Positions 51,668-59,930 of a stretch of 64,000 nt of DNA are shown piece after piece. The translations under genes were made by a program, and so were the position numbers. Source of the stretch: CAZDDB01 sp963843285 (lineage in GTDB: Bacteria; Acidobacteriota; HRBIN11; JAKEFK01); contig CAWJJO010000013.1 in NCBI GenBank assembly GCA_963843285.1, positions 310,001 to 374,000 of the forward strand, written 5' to 3'. A model generated the notes under the pieces. The model saw nothing but the letters and a program-made list of their open reading frames with translations. It had not been told where the DNA came from and made no database searches. Positions within the stretch are counted from its first letter, which is position 1. Each line of letters begins with the position of its first letter.

Positions 51668-52960
51668 TTAAAGTTCCTGCTGATCTATTTTGAGTATCGT
51701 CCGGAGCAATACTTGCACTCCATTACCAATATCTTCGGGAGGCGTAAATTCTTTTGGCGAATGGCTGATACCGCCAACACTGGGGACAAAGATCATGCCG
51801 GTTGGCGTAATCCTTGCCATGTCCTGAGCATCGTGCCCTGCGCCGCTGGGAAGGAACTTGTGGCTCAACCCCAGTTCGGTTGCCGACTCCATAATGATTT
51901 TCTGAATTCGCGGATCAGTCAAAGCGGGAACTGCGGTTGCGTCAATCGGGGAAAAGCGGAACGTTGTTCCCGTTTCTTCTGCGATGATCTCCGCTTTTCC
52001 GCGAATTTTTTCGTAAACCTCCTGAATTTTCGATGAGCTGAGATCTCGAATTTCCAGGCTGAGCACCACCTTTCCAGGAATCACGTTTGGCGCTCCCGGC
52101 TCGGCCTTGATTCTACCAACAGTGGCGACCTGCCTACCGGGGATGCTGATTGCTGCTTCGTTGATCGCAAGAATCAGGCGGGCTGCGGCGATCAAAGCGT
52201 CTTTTCTACGATCCATCGGAGTTGTTCCCGCATGATTGGAAAACCCTTCGATAGTCACATCCCACCAGTTAATTCCGACAATGCCTTCCACAATTCCGAT
52301 CTGAATCTTTTCCGAATCCAGCACGGCCCCCTGCTCAATATGCAGCTCCAGAAAGGCATGAATCTCAGTTTTTTTGCGCTCTATTTTGGAAACCCGGTCC
52401 GGATCCCCGCCGATCGCACGGATTCCATCACGAATTGTCTTGCCGCTGTGGCTCACGATATCCAGGGCATCCACCGTCAATTCACCCGCCATCGCACGAC
52501 TTCCGACAAGTCCGCCCTCTTCATCAGAAAACACCACGAATTCCAACGGATGTTCCGTAAGTATCCTGTTTTCTTTCAGAATCTCCGCACATTCGATCGC
52601 TCCAATGACACCGACGTCGCCGTCGTAATTTCCTCCTTTCGGCACGGAATCGATATGAGAGCCGGTCATGATGACAGGAAGAGACGCGTTACTGCCCTCT
52701 CTCCGGCCAAGGAGATTGCCCGCTTCATCTACGCGAACTTTTAAGCCCGCTTGTTCCATCAAAGTCATGATGTACTTCCGTCCGGCGATATCCGCATCGC
52801 TGAAGGCGACGCGACTCACTCCTCCCTCCGGATTCTTACCGAATTGTGACAGAGCCAGAATCCGCTGTTCGATTCGCTTGACATCAACTTTGGGCGACTC
52901 CGCAGCCATGATGGTGCACAACAGCGATAGGAGCAGAACAACAATTCGAGCCTCACGCAT
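51668..52960 (-). CDS. Secreted M20-type amidase (carbamoylase/allantoate amidohydrolase family)
   Basis: 430 residues with a signal peptide ending near MAA. Zinc-binding M20 motifs are TGSHIDSVPKGGNYDGDVGV, VVFSDEEGG and a C-terminal SGAGHDAQDM. It matches the hydantoinase/carbamoylase amidase group, which hydrolyses N-carbamoyl amino acids or allantoate. Periplasmic location is unusual for carbamoylases but common for Acidobacteriota hydrolases (inference). Divergent from the next gene. Confidence 0.88.
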   Translation of the reverse strand: MREARIVVLLLSLLCTIMAAESPKVDVKRIEQRILALSQFGKNPEGGVSRVAFSDADIAGRKYIMTLMEQAGLKVRVDEAGNLLGRREGSNASLPVIMTGSHIDSVPKGGNYDGDVGVIGAIECAEILKENRILTEHPLEFVVFSDEEGGLVGSRAMAGELTVDALDIVSHSGKTIRDGIRAIGGDPDRVSKIERKKTEIHAFLELHIEQGAVLDSEKIQIGIVEGIVGINWWDVTIEGFSNHAGTTPMDRRKDALIAAARLILAINEAAISIPGRQVATVGRIKAEPGAPNVIPGKVVLSLEIRDLSSSKIQEVYEKIRGKAEIIAEETGTTFRFSPIDATAVPALTDPRIQKIIMESATELGLSHKFLPSGAGHDAQDMARITPTGMIFVPSVGGISHSPKEFTPPEDIGNGVQVLLRTILKIDQQEL

Positions 52961-52987
52961 GGGTGCAGTATACTTCAGTCACGAAAG

Positions 52988-53791
52988 ATGAAAAAAAACT
53001 ATGTTTTGCTTGCATTGTTATTCCCACTGGGTATCGTTTTCTTCATGAACTGGTTTGTGCAAAGGACCACCTACCCCGCTCCAGCTATTCGCGTGGGGCC
53101 TCCTCCTTCAACCATGAAGCTCGTCTCCGTTCCTTACGCACATGGAAACCTCGTGACAGGATGGATACAGGAAAAGGAGAGCAGCCGCACGGCACTTTTG
53201 TATCTTCATGGAAATGGAGAAAATCTCGAAACAATCCGGCATTCCGGACTATTGGAACAGCTCCAGGATCTGAATATTTCGTTTCTTGTCATCGATTATC
53301 CGGGTTACGGAAACAGCGAAGGAAAACCTTCGGAAGAATCGCTGCTCAAATCAGCAGAAGGCGCCATAGACACCCTTTCCAAACGATTTCTGGAGCAACG
53401 AATTGTGGTGTGTGGATGGTCGCTCGGTGCGTCCGTAGCCATTCTAACGGCAGCAAAAAATAAAAAGGTGCACGGGCTGATCGCAATGAGCGCATGGACA
53501 TCCCTCACGAATGTTGCCCTCTTGCATTTTCCATCGTGGATGGTGAAAGCGATGCCTGCAGAAAAATACGATTCTCTGAAAGCATCGAAGTCAGTGCGCT
53601 CCCCATCGCTCCTCATCCATGGTGAGCAAGACCCGCTCATTCCGGTCCAGCAGGGCGAACAAATTGCATCAAATCTGCCGAACTTGCAGCAATGGCTCAA
53701 GGTTCCGCAAGCCGGACACAACGATCTCCTGAACTTTCCGGAAGTCTGGACTTCCATCTCTTCCTTTTTGCGGAAACTCGAATCAGATTAG
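52988..53791 (+). CDS. Alpha/beta hydrolase, membrane-anchored
   Basis: 267 residues. An N-terminal hydrophobic anchor (about 5-22) precedes an alpha/beta hydrolase with the LHGNGENLET oxyanion region, nucleophile Ser in CGWSLGAS, Asp in GEQDPLIP and His in AGHNDLL. It resembles YfhR/BEM46-type serine hydrolases of unknown natural substrate. Confidence 0.87.
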   Translation: MKKNYVLLALLFPLGIVFFMNWFVQRTTYPAPAIRVGPPPSTMKLVSVPYAHGNLVTGWIQEKESSRTALLYLHGNGENLETIRHSGLLEQLQDLNISFLVIDYPGYGNSEGKPSEESLLKSAEGAIDTLSKRFLEQRIVVCGWSLGASVAILTAAKNKKVHGLIAMSAWTSLTNVALLHFPSWMVKAMPAEKYDSLKASKSVRSPSLLIHGEQDPLIPVQQGEQIASNLPNLQQWLKVPQAGHNDLLNFPEVWTSISSFLRKLESD

Positions 53792-53806
53792 ACTGGAATG
53801 TTCCTA

Positions 53807-53852
53807 TTGCATTCCCATAGGAAAAACGCTATGTTTGTATTGGTAACCAATA
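53807..53852 (+). promoter_or_regulatory. Promoter and palindromic operator of padR
   Basis: TTGCAT (53807-53812) and TATGTT (53830-53835) are 17 bp apart. Just after lies a perfect palindrome TATTGGT-A-ACCAATA (53838-53852) over the expected transcript start, ending 9 bases before the padR ATG. It is a likely autoregulatory PadR site. Confidence 0.65.
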
Positions 53853-53861
53853 GGAGCGGAT

Positions 53862-54203
53862 ATGCAAGAGAAGGCGGAGGTCAAGCAGGGCACGCTGGTT
53901 CTGATGGTTCTCAAGACACTGGAAACGATGGGGCCGCTTCATGGATACGGGATCGCTCGCAGAATCGAACAAATCAGCGACAGTCTGCTATCCGTAAATT
54001 ACGGAACTCTGTATCCGGCGCTGTTGAAGCTGGAGCAAGAAGGGTACATCTCTTCCGAGTGGGGAGTTTCGGACAACAATCGCAAAGCAAAGTATTACAA
54101 ACTCACGCGTGCCGGCCGAAAGCAACTTGAAAAAGAAGAGCACGACTGGCAACAGACAACCTCCATCGTGTCCCGTTTTCTCTTTCCTGGAGAGCAATCC
54201 TAA
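53862..54203 (+). CDS. PadR-family transcriptional regulator
   Basis: 113 residues: winged helix typical of PadR (LHGYGIARRIEQISDSLLSVNYGTLYPALLKLEQEGYI) and a short C-terminal dimerisation helix. Small one-domain PadR proteins usually repress a linked transporter gene. Its stop overlaps the start of the ADOP permease (54203). Confidence 0.92.
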   Translation: MQEKAEVKQGTLVLMVLKTLETMGPLHGYGIARRIEQISDSLLSVNYGTLYPALLKLEQEGYISSEWGVSDNNRKAKYYKLTRAGRKQLEKEEHDWQQTTSIVSRFLFPGEQS

Positions 54204-56836
54204 TGAGACGGCTGCGCGCATGGTTGCTGAGATTGGGAGAGTTCTTTCATCAAGAAGGTCGTGACCGCGAATTCGACGATGAGATTCAGAGTCATCTCGA
54301 GTTTCACATCGAAGACAATCTTCGTTCCGGCATGACTCCGGACGAAGCCCGCAAAAACGCGATCATCAAACTGGGTGGAATTGAACAGACAAAACAAAAA
54401 TACCGCGAGCGTCGCGGACTTCCCGAATTGGATTCTTTCTTAAAAGACCTGCGCTACGGCCTGAGGCAGCTGCGCAAAAGTCCCGGCTTTGTACTGGTTG
54501 CGGTTCTGACCCTTGCTCTCGGCATCGGCGCCACAACCGCTATCTTCAGTGTCGTGCATGCCGTCTTGCTCCGACCACTCCCCTACCGGCAGCCGGAGCA
54601 AATCGTCACGATCTGGCAGAACAATGTGAAAGCCGGTGTAACGAGAAACGAAGTTTCCCCGGCAAATTTTCTAGACTGGCGCGAACAGAGCCAGAGCTTT
54701 GAGACGATATCTGGTATCGAGCCGTTTGGTTTTGCTATCGTGGATAACGGCGAGCCGGAAAGGTTTGCAGCTGCTCTGGTCTCATCCGGGTTCTTCGAAA
54801 CACTCGGCGCAAAAGCGTTACGCGGAAGAACATTTAGCCCGGAAGAATACAAGCCCGGGAATGATCGAGTCGTTGTCCTCAGTTACGGATTGTGGCAGCG
54901 GCGTTTCGGTGGCAACCCTGAGCTGCTTGGAAGAACGTTAACGCTGAACAGACAACCCTACACCGTCGTTGGGATCATGCCGCGGGAGGTTCAGTTTCCA
55001 TTAGAACGAGAAATCTGGGCGCCGCTCATAACGAACGATCATGACCGTGAAATACGCGGGCCAACCTACTGGAACGTGATTGCACGTTTGAAACCCGGAA
55101 TCACGATCGGTCAGGCGCAGCAGGAGATGAGCTCAATCAGCGCGAGACTCGAGCGGCAGTATCCGGACACGAACGGCGGGATGGGCGCTACTGTCGTGTC
55201 ATTGCCCGAACTGCTGACGGGACAGGCGCGATCAGCGCTGTTGATTCTGCTGGGCGCGGTCCTGTTTGTCTTGCTGATCGCGTGCGCGAATGTTGCTAAC
55301 CTCCTGCTCGTGCGCGGCGCGCAAAGACAGCGGGAATTTGCGATTCGCTCGGCGCTCGGCGCGGAACGGATCCGGATTGTCCGTCAACTGCTCACCGAAA
55401 GCTTGATGCTTGCATTTCTTGGAGGCGCAGGCGGACTGCTGGTGGCGCGGTGGGGCATCGCACTGATCCTCTCCACCAACTCGACTCAGATCTTCCGCCT
55501 AGAATACGTTAGTATGGATACTCCGGTTCTGCTTTTCGTATGCGCGATCAGCATGCTCACGACAATCCTGTTTGGCTTGATTCCTGCCGCACAGTTCTGG
55601 CGGCAACACAAGCCATCGGACAGGAATCAGAATGTGCGAGGCGCCGCAGCCAGTTTGATTCGGCCAGGCCTGCGCAATTCACTTGTGGTGGCTGAAGTTG
55701 CTCTTGCATTAGCTCTATTGACCGGGGCCGGCCTGCTTGTGCGAAGTTTTGTAAATCTGCTTCTGGTAAATCCGGGATTCTCCCAGGAACGCGTTCTTGC
55801 GCTTCAAGTTTTTCTGGCCCGCAACTATGAGGATCCACAAAAGATCGTTCGTTTCTTCGACAACGCATTGGAAAAAATTGGGGCCGTACCCGGGGTAAAG
55901 GCTGCAGCTGTCGTGGCAAGTCCTCCGTTCATTCACCTTGAGTTCGACGTCCCGTTTACCGTTTCAGGCAGTCCGGCGTCGCCACCTGGAAAAGAACCGA
56001 GTGCATACAACAGCGAAGTCTCACCAGATTACCTCAAGGTGATGCGCATCCCTCTTCGTAGCGGTCGTTTCTTCACGAAATTCGATATGCCCAAAACGAC
56101 CCCGGTTGTCGTGATCAATGAAACCATGGCGCGCCGCTACTTTCCAAATCAAGATCCTGTTGGTAAGAAGGTGACGGCAATCTACGAACAACCGGTGCAG
56201 TTGGAAGTCGTGGGAGTAGTCGGAGATGTTTTGCACAGCGGGCTCGACACCGAGCCAAGACCGGAGATGTTTGTTCCCTACTCACAAAGCCCGAGTCCGC
56301 AAATGACATTTGTGGTGAGGACTGCTGCAGACCCCGTTCAGATATTACCTGCTGTGAAAGCAGCAATTCGAGAAGTGAACCGGACACAGACCTTCTCCAA
56401 AGTTTCAACCATGGAACAGTTGGTAAGCGATTCTCTTCAGCAACGGCGTTTCAACTTGTTTGTGCTGGGTTCGTTCGCTGCGCTTGCGCTGGCGCTTGCC
56501 GGAATCGGCATCTATGGATTGATCAGCTATTCGGCAGAACAGCGTACGCAGGAAATCGGTGTACGCATGGCTCTGGGAGCCCAGGCCTCAGATGTATTGA
56601 GATTGCTGCTGATACAGGGAATGAAAATGACTGTTGCCGGCGTTGCAATCGGTCTTACTGCTTCGCTTCTATTGACGCGAGTGCTGAAGGGCCTGCTCTT
56701 CGATGTAAGCACGACAGATCCCATCACGTATCTCGCCATTCCCTTATTGCTGATCGCGGTCGCACTGCTCGCATGCTGGATTCCTGCGCGACAGGCTATG
56801 AAAGTCGATCCCCTCGTTGCTCTGAGATACGAATAG
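54203..56836 (+). CDS. ADOP-type MacB/FtsX permease
   Basis: 877 residues. An N-terminal ~80-residue helical segment (FDDEIQSHLEFHIEDNLRSGM) typical of 'acidobacterial duplicated orphan permeases' precedes the MacB periplasmic core domain and FtsX-like segments, twice: first SPGFVLVAVLTLALGIGATTAIFSVV and a final FtsX block ending PARQAMKVDPLVALRYE. No ATPase gene is adjacent. It is co-expressed with PadR. The role is unknown; related ABC permeases move peptides, antibiotics or lipoproteins. Confidence 0.93.
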   Translation: MRRLRAWLLRLGEFFHQEGRDREFDDEIQSHLEFHIEDNLRSGMTPDEARKNAIIKLGGIEQTKQKYRERRGLPELDSFLKDLRYGLRQLRKSPGFVLVAVLTLALGIGATTAIFSVVHAVLLRPLPYRQPEQIVTIWQNNVKAGVTRNEVSPANFLDWREQSQSFETISGIEPFGFAIVDNGEPERFAAALVSSGFFETLGAKALRGRTFSPEEYKPGNDRVVVLSYGLWQRRFGGNPELLGRTLTLNRQPYTVVGIMPREVQFPLEREIWAPLITNDHDREIRGPTYWNVIARLKPGITIGQAQQEMSSISARLERQYPDTNGGMGATVVSLPELLTGQARSALLILLGAVLFVLLIACANVANLLLVRGAQRQREFAIRSALGAERIRIVRQLLTESLMLAFLGGAGGLLVARWGIALILSTNSTQIFRLEYVSMDTPVLLFVCAISMLTTILFGLIPAAQFWRQHKPSDRNQNVRGAAASLIRPGLRNSLVVAEVALALALLTGAGLLVRSFVNLLLVNPGFSQERVLALQVFLARNYEDPQKIVRFFDNALEKIGAVPGVKAAAVVASPPFIHLEFDVPFTVSGSPASPPGKEPSAYNSEVSPDYLKVMRIPLRSGRFFTKFDMPKTTPVVVINETMARRYFPNQDPVGKKVTAIYEQPVQLEVVGVVGDVLHSGLDTEPRPEMFVPYSQSPSPQMTFVVRTAADPVQILPAVKAAIREVNRTQTFSKVSTMEQLVSDSLQQRRFNLFVLGSFAALALALAGIGIYGLISYSAEQRTQEIGVRMALGAQASDVLRLLLIQGMKMTVAGVAIGLTASLLLTRVLKGLLFDVSTTDPITYLAIPLLLIAVALLACWIPARQAMKVDPLVALRYE

Positions 56837-56847
56837 AATCGCGCAAG

Positions 56848-57102
56848 TTAGCGCCACTGCTTTTCATCGATGACTTCAAACGCCGCTGTGTTCTTCTCAA
56901 ATTCACGGAATTCCTTTTCGGTCCACGTTCCAGCAAGATGATTGAGATCGTCATGGATCTGGCCCCTCCACTTCTCAGTGCCAAGAGATCGCCGTATGAC
57001 CTTTAGGACAAGGCCATTTACGCTCAAACCTTCCTCTTTTGCCTTTTTCTTGAGAATTTTGGTTGTCTCGGGATCCAACCCACGAACTGTCAAGACGGAC
57101 AT
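56848..57102 (-). CDS. Ribbon-helix-helix antitoxin-like protein
   Basis: 84 residues. The N-terminus (SVLTVRGLDPETTKILKKKAKEEGLSVNGLVLKVI) matches FitA/VapB-type ribbon-helix-helix DNA-binding antitoxins; the C-terminal tail (AGTWTEKEFREFEKNTAAF) would bind the toxin groove. GGAGGG, inside the last codons of the toxin gene, lies before the ATG. It comes after the toxin in the operon, the reverse of the usual order. Confidence 0.85.
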   Translation of the reverse strand: MSVLTVRGLDPETTKILKKKAKEEGLSVNGLVLKVIRRSLGTEKWRGQIHDDLNHLAGTWTEKEFREFEKNTAAFEVIDEKQWR

Positions 57103-57105
57103 AAC

Positions 57106-57513
57106 TTACCCTCCTGTCTCCCTATACTGAAGGGAAAGACCATTGATATGATTGAAATGGTCATCCAACGTAAAAAGCGAAAGGCCGTGTCTCATTGCTG
57201 ACGCTGCAACCCACATATCGTTGGAAGGAACCGGCTTCCCTTTTTGCCTCAGCATCTTATAAATGTCAGCATAAAATCCCGCCGTCTCTTCATCGACATC
57301 AATCACATAGACTCGCGGTGAGTCAAGAAATTGTTCCAGCTCATCGATATTCTTCCGCGCCCTTCCGCCGTATTGAAAACCTCCAATCAGTTCACCAAGC
57401 ACAATGACGCTCACTCCGATATATTCCACTTTTCTTAAGACAGCGATAACACCTGCATCGTTCCTTTTGAAAGCAGAATAAACATTCGTGTCGATCAGTA
57501 TTCTCTTCGCCAT
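57106..57513 (-). CDS. PIN-domain ribonuclease toxin (VapC/FitB-like)
   Basis: 135 residues from ATG 57513; the frame extends to 57561 without family sequence. The acidic residues of PIN nucleases are present: D8 in ILIDTN, Glu in LGELIGG, Asp in SNDMWVAASA and Asp in FTLDDHF. It probably cuts RNA when free of the antitoxin encoded downstream. Confidence 0.88.
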   Translation of the reverse strand: MAKRILIDTNVYSAFKRNDAGVIAVLRKVEYIGVSVIVLGELIGGFQYGGRARKNIDELEQFLDSPRVYVIDVDEETAGFYADIYKMLRQKGKPVPSNDMWVAASAMRHGLSLFTLDDHFNHINGLSLQYRETGG

Positions 57514-57845
57514 ACCATGATGCCTGCATTCAATGCTAGCAATATGATAGCAAGGATGCAAGCAAAGCTACAGCTAGTGAACTGTAACGTACGTTTGGCT
57601 AGCTACTCCTCCCTTATCAAGGCAGAGGCCGGGAGGGGTTGTCTCGACATATTCCCAACCCCCCACCCTTCAAAAGTTGAGCAAACTGCAAAGGATTGAG
57701 AAAGGCGAATCCTCGGACGTACTTCAGTGGGAATTACCGATCACGGCGTCGCCGCAATCTAGCTATTGAATACGAATACCGCGTTCACGTCCGCAATTAA
57801 AAGACAAATCTGTCAGAATCACTGACTTTTTGGCAGACTGCGTTC

Positions 57846-57920
57846 AATTCGCCTCGACCAGAAATCCAAACTGGTCGGATGGCAAGAGAATTGCACAATA
57901 CAGGAAACCGGAGGCGAATT
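57846..57920. repeat. Nested inverted repeat upstream of the cytochrome operon
   Basis: Outer arms AATTCGCCTC (57846-57855) and GAGGCGAATT (57911-57920), inner hairpin CGACCAG (57855-57861) and CTGGTCG (57871-57877). It is in the 469-base gap 57514-57982, which otherwise holds no gene that I can support. It could be an operator, an RNA structure or a small mobile palindrome. Confidence 0.55.
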
Positions 57921-57982
57921 AGGCTCACGAAGACATTTGCCTAGAATGATACAGTAATAACTTGAGTGCAGAAGGAGGACGA

Positions 57983-58330
57983 ATGAAGATTAGAATCTTT
58001 TCAGGAATGGCGATTTCTCTCGCTTTTCTTGTATTGTTTATCTCGATTGCCAGGGCCGAGGACGTACCCGCAGGTCAAAAACTATTCCTGGACAAGAAGT
58101 GCAATACCTGTCACTCGGTTGATTCAGTAAAGATCACCAAGAAACTGGCGACTTCGAAAGCGCCTGATCTTTCCAACGTCGGTTCAGAACGCAACGCAGA
58201 GTGGATTACCAAGTGGTTGAACAAAGAAGTAGAACTGAATGGGAAGAAACATACGCCCAAATGGAGCGGAACTCCGGAAGAACAAAAGACGCTCGTGGAA
58301 TGGGTGGCATCCCTGAAGACCAAGAAGTAG
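57983..58330 (+). CDS. Mono-haem cytochrome c
   Basis: 115 residues from ATG 57983 with AAGGAGG 5-6 nt upstream. A signal peptide ends at about ARA. One CxxCH site (KKCNTCHSVDS) near the mature N-terminus; a Met near the distal ligand position is not obvious. Small periplasmic electron carrier. First gene of the bc-type operon. Confidence 0.9.
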   Translation: MKIRIFSGMAISLAFLVLFISIARAEDVPAGQKLFLDKKCNTCHSVDSVKITKKLATSKAPDLSNVGSERNAEWITKWLNKEVELNGKKHTPKWSGTPEEQKTLVEWVASLKTKK

Positions 58331-58400
58331 CAGGGCTCGTTATAAATTTTCGGAGGGCGGCCGCTGAGGCATGCCCTCCTGAAGTTGAAAAGAGGGGAAT

Positions 58401-58844
58401 GTGCTGAACGAAGAGGAAAAACCAGGCAGAAGAACTGTTCTGGATCGCCTTCTAAAATTGAGTTTGTTTGCCTGGGCGCTATCCATCGCCTATCCCATCA
58501 TCGCGTACTTCAAAATCCCACCGGAAGCCGAGAGCACTCCGACGAATGTCGTGGCCGCAAAGATGAATGAGCTCAAAGTGAATCAGGGAAAGGTTTTCCG
58601 TTTTGGAAATCAGCCGGCAATTCTTGTAAGGACACCCGATGGTCAATGGAAAGCCTTCTCTGCGGTTTGTACCCATTTGCAATGTACGGTTCAGTATCGA
58701 GATGATTTACAAAAGGTCTGGTGCGCCTGTCACAACGGGATCTATGACTTGAACGGAGCGAACATCTCCGGGCCTCCGCCCCGGCCGCTTCAAGAATTCA
58801 AAGTCACAACGAAGGGGGATGATGTCATCGTATCCAAGGTCTAA
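58401..58844 (+). CDS. Rieske iron-sulfur protein
   Basis: 147 residues from a GTG with AGGGG upstream. One N-terminal membrane segment (about 22-38) and a Rieske domain with C-T-H-L-Q-C and C-A-C-H-N-G binding the [2Fe-2S] cluster. With the next gene it forms the quinol-oxidising core of a bc-type complex. The Twin-Arg-like GRRTVLDRLLK near the start fits Tat export. Confidence 0.93.
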   Translation: MLNEEEKPGRRTVLDRLLKLSLFAWALSIAYPIIAYFKIPPEAESTPTNVVAAKMNELKVNQGKVFRFGNQPAILVRTPDGQWKAFSAVCTHLQCTVQYRDDLQKVWCACHNGIYDLNGANISGPPPRPLQEFKVTTKGDDVIVSKV

Positions 58845-58853
58845 AGGCGAATC

Positions 58854-59930
58854 ATGGCTGGACTGAAATCCAAATTAACCGATTGGATTCACGAACGCTT
58901 TGATTTGTCCCAGGTGACGCATTTCGCCTCCGAAAAGAAAGTTCCCTACTTCCGCGGATCTTTCTGGTATTACTTCGGCGGTGTCAGTCTTTTCCTGTTT
59001 ATCGTCCAGGTAGTCACAGGGATTCTTCTCCTGATGTACTATCAGCCAGGCGCCCAAACCGCTTTCGAGAGTGTCCATTTCATCATTTCAAAAGTCCAGT
59101 TCGGTTGGCTGATCCGTTCGATTCATAGCTGGTCAGCAAATCTGATGGTGCTTTCCGTGTTTATCCACATGTTTTCCGTTTATTTCACAAAAGCTTTCCG
59201 GAAACCGCGTGAGCTTACGTGGTACAGCGGATTTGTCCTGTTTGGACTGGTCCTCGCCTTTGGATTCAGCGGCTATCTTCTTCCGTGGAATACTTTATCC
59301 TACTTCGCAACCAAAGTCGGAACAGAAATCACAGCAGTCGTTCCTGTCGTGGGGGAACCAATCATGCATCTTTTGCGCGCGGGAAGCGATGTAACAACCA
59401 CAACGCTGACCCGGTTTTTTGGCCTTCACGTTGCGATCTTTCCCGCTATTTTCACCGTTGTGCTGACCGCGCATCTGCTGTTGATCCAGGTCCAGGGGAT
59501 CAGCGAACCGGAGTCCTGGGAAGAATATCCTCCAGAAAAAAAGTCGTTCATACCTTTCTTCCCGAATTTTGTTTTGAAGGATGTTCTGCTCTGGCTGATC
59601 GTCTTGAATGTTCTGGCGATTCTTGCCGTTTATTATCCATGGGAGCTTGGCCAAAAAGCAGACCCGTTTGCCCCTGCGCCAGCCGGGATCAAACCGGAAT
59701 GGTACTTCCTTTTCATGTATCAATCACTGAAGTACCTGCCGGCCAAGATCTGGCTTTTTGATGGCGAAGTGGTTGGTGTCCTGCTTTTCGGACTTGCCGG
59801 ATTGCTCTGGTTTTTTGTTCCTTTGTGGGACGGGAGAACTCCAAAGGGACTACGGAACAAAATGATTAATTATGTCGGAATTCTGGCGGTTATTTTTATC
59901 ATCGTGATGACAATTCTGGGTGTAAAGTGA
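58854..59930 (+). CDS. Cytochrome b, b6-type, fused form
   Basis: 358 residues with about eight membrane helices. Haem ligands are two His pairs: HSWSANLMVLSVFIH (13 between) and HVAIFPAIFTVVLTAH (14 between); the 14-residue spacing is the b6/Firmicutes type. KPEWYFLFMYQSLKYLP contains the PEWY quinol site and belongs to the subunit-IV part, here in the same chain. It starts 9 bases after the Rieske stop. Confidence 0.93.
   Translation: MAGLKSKLTDWIHERFDLSQVTHFASEKKVPYFRGSFWYYFGGVSLFLFIVQVVTGILLLMYYQPGAQTAFESVHFIISKVQFGWLIRSIHSWSANLMVLSVFIHMFSVYFTKAFRKPRELTWYSGFVLFGLVLAFGFSGYLLPWNTLSYFATKVGTEITAVVPVVGEPIMHLLRAGSDVTTTTLTRFFGLHVAIFPAIFTVVLTAHLLLIQVQGISEPESWEEYPPEKKSFIPFFPNFVLKDVLLWLIVLNVLAILAVYYPWELGQKADPFAPAPAGIKPEWYFLFMYQSLKYLPAKIWLFDGEVVGVLLFGLAGLLWFFVPLWDGRTPKGLRNKMINYVGILAVIFIIVMTILGVK

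Noticed and set aside
51545..52036. Open frame starting MPEWRNWQTHQTQNL
   Set aside because: This is the well-known false translation of tRNA-Leu; the rest overlaps the M20 amidase gene.
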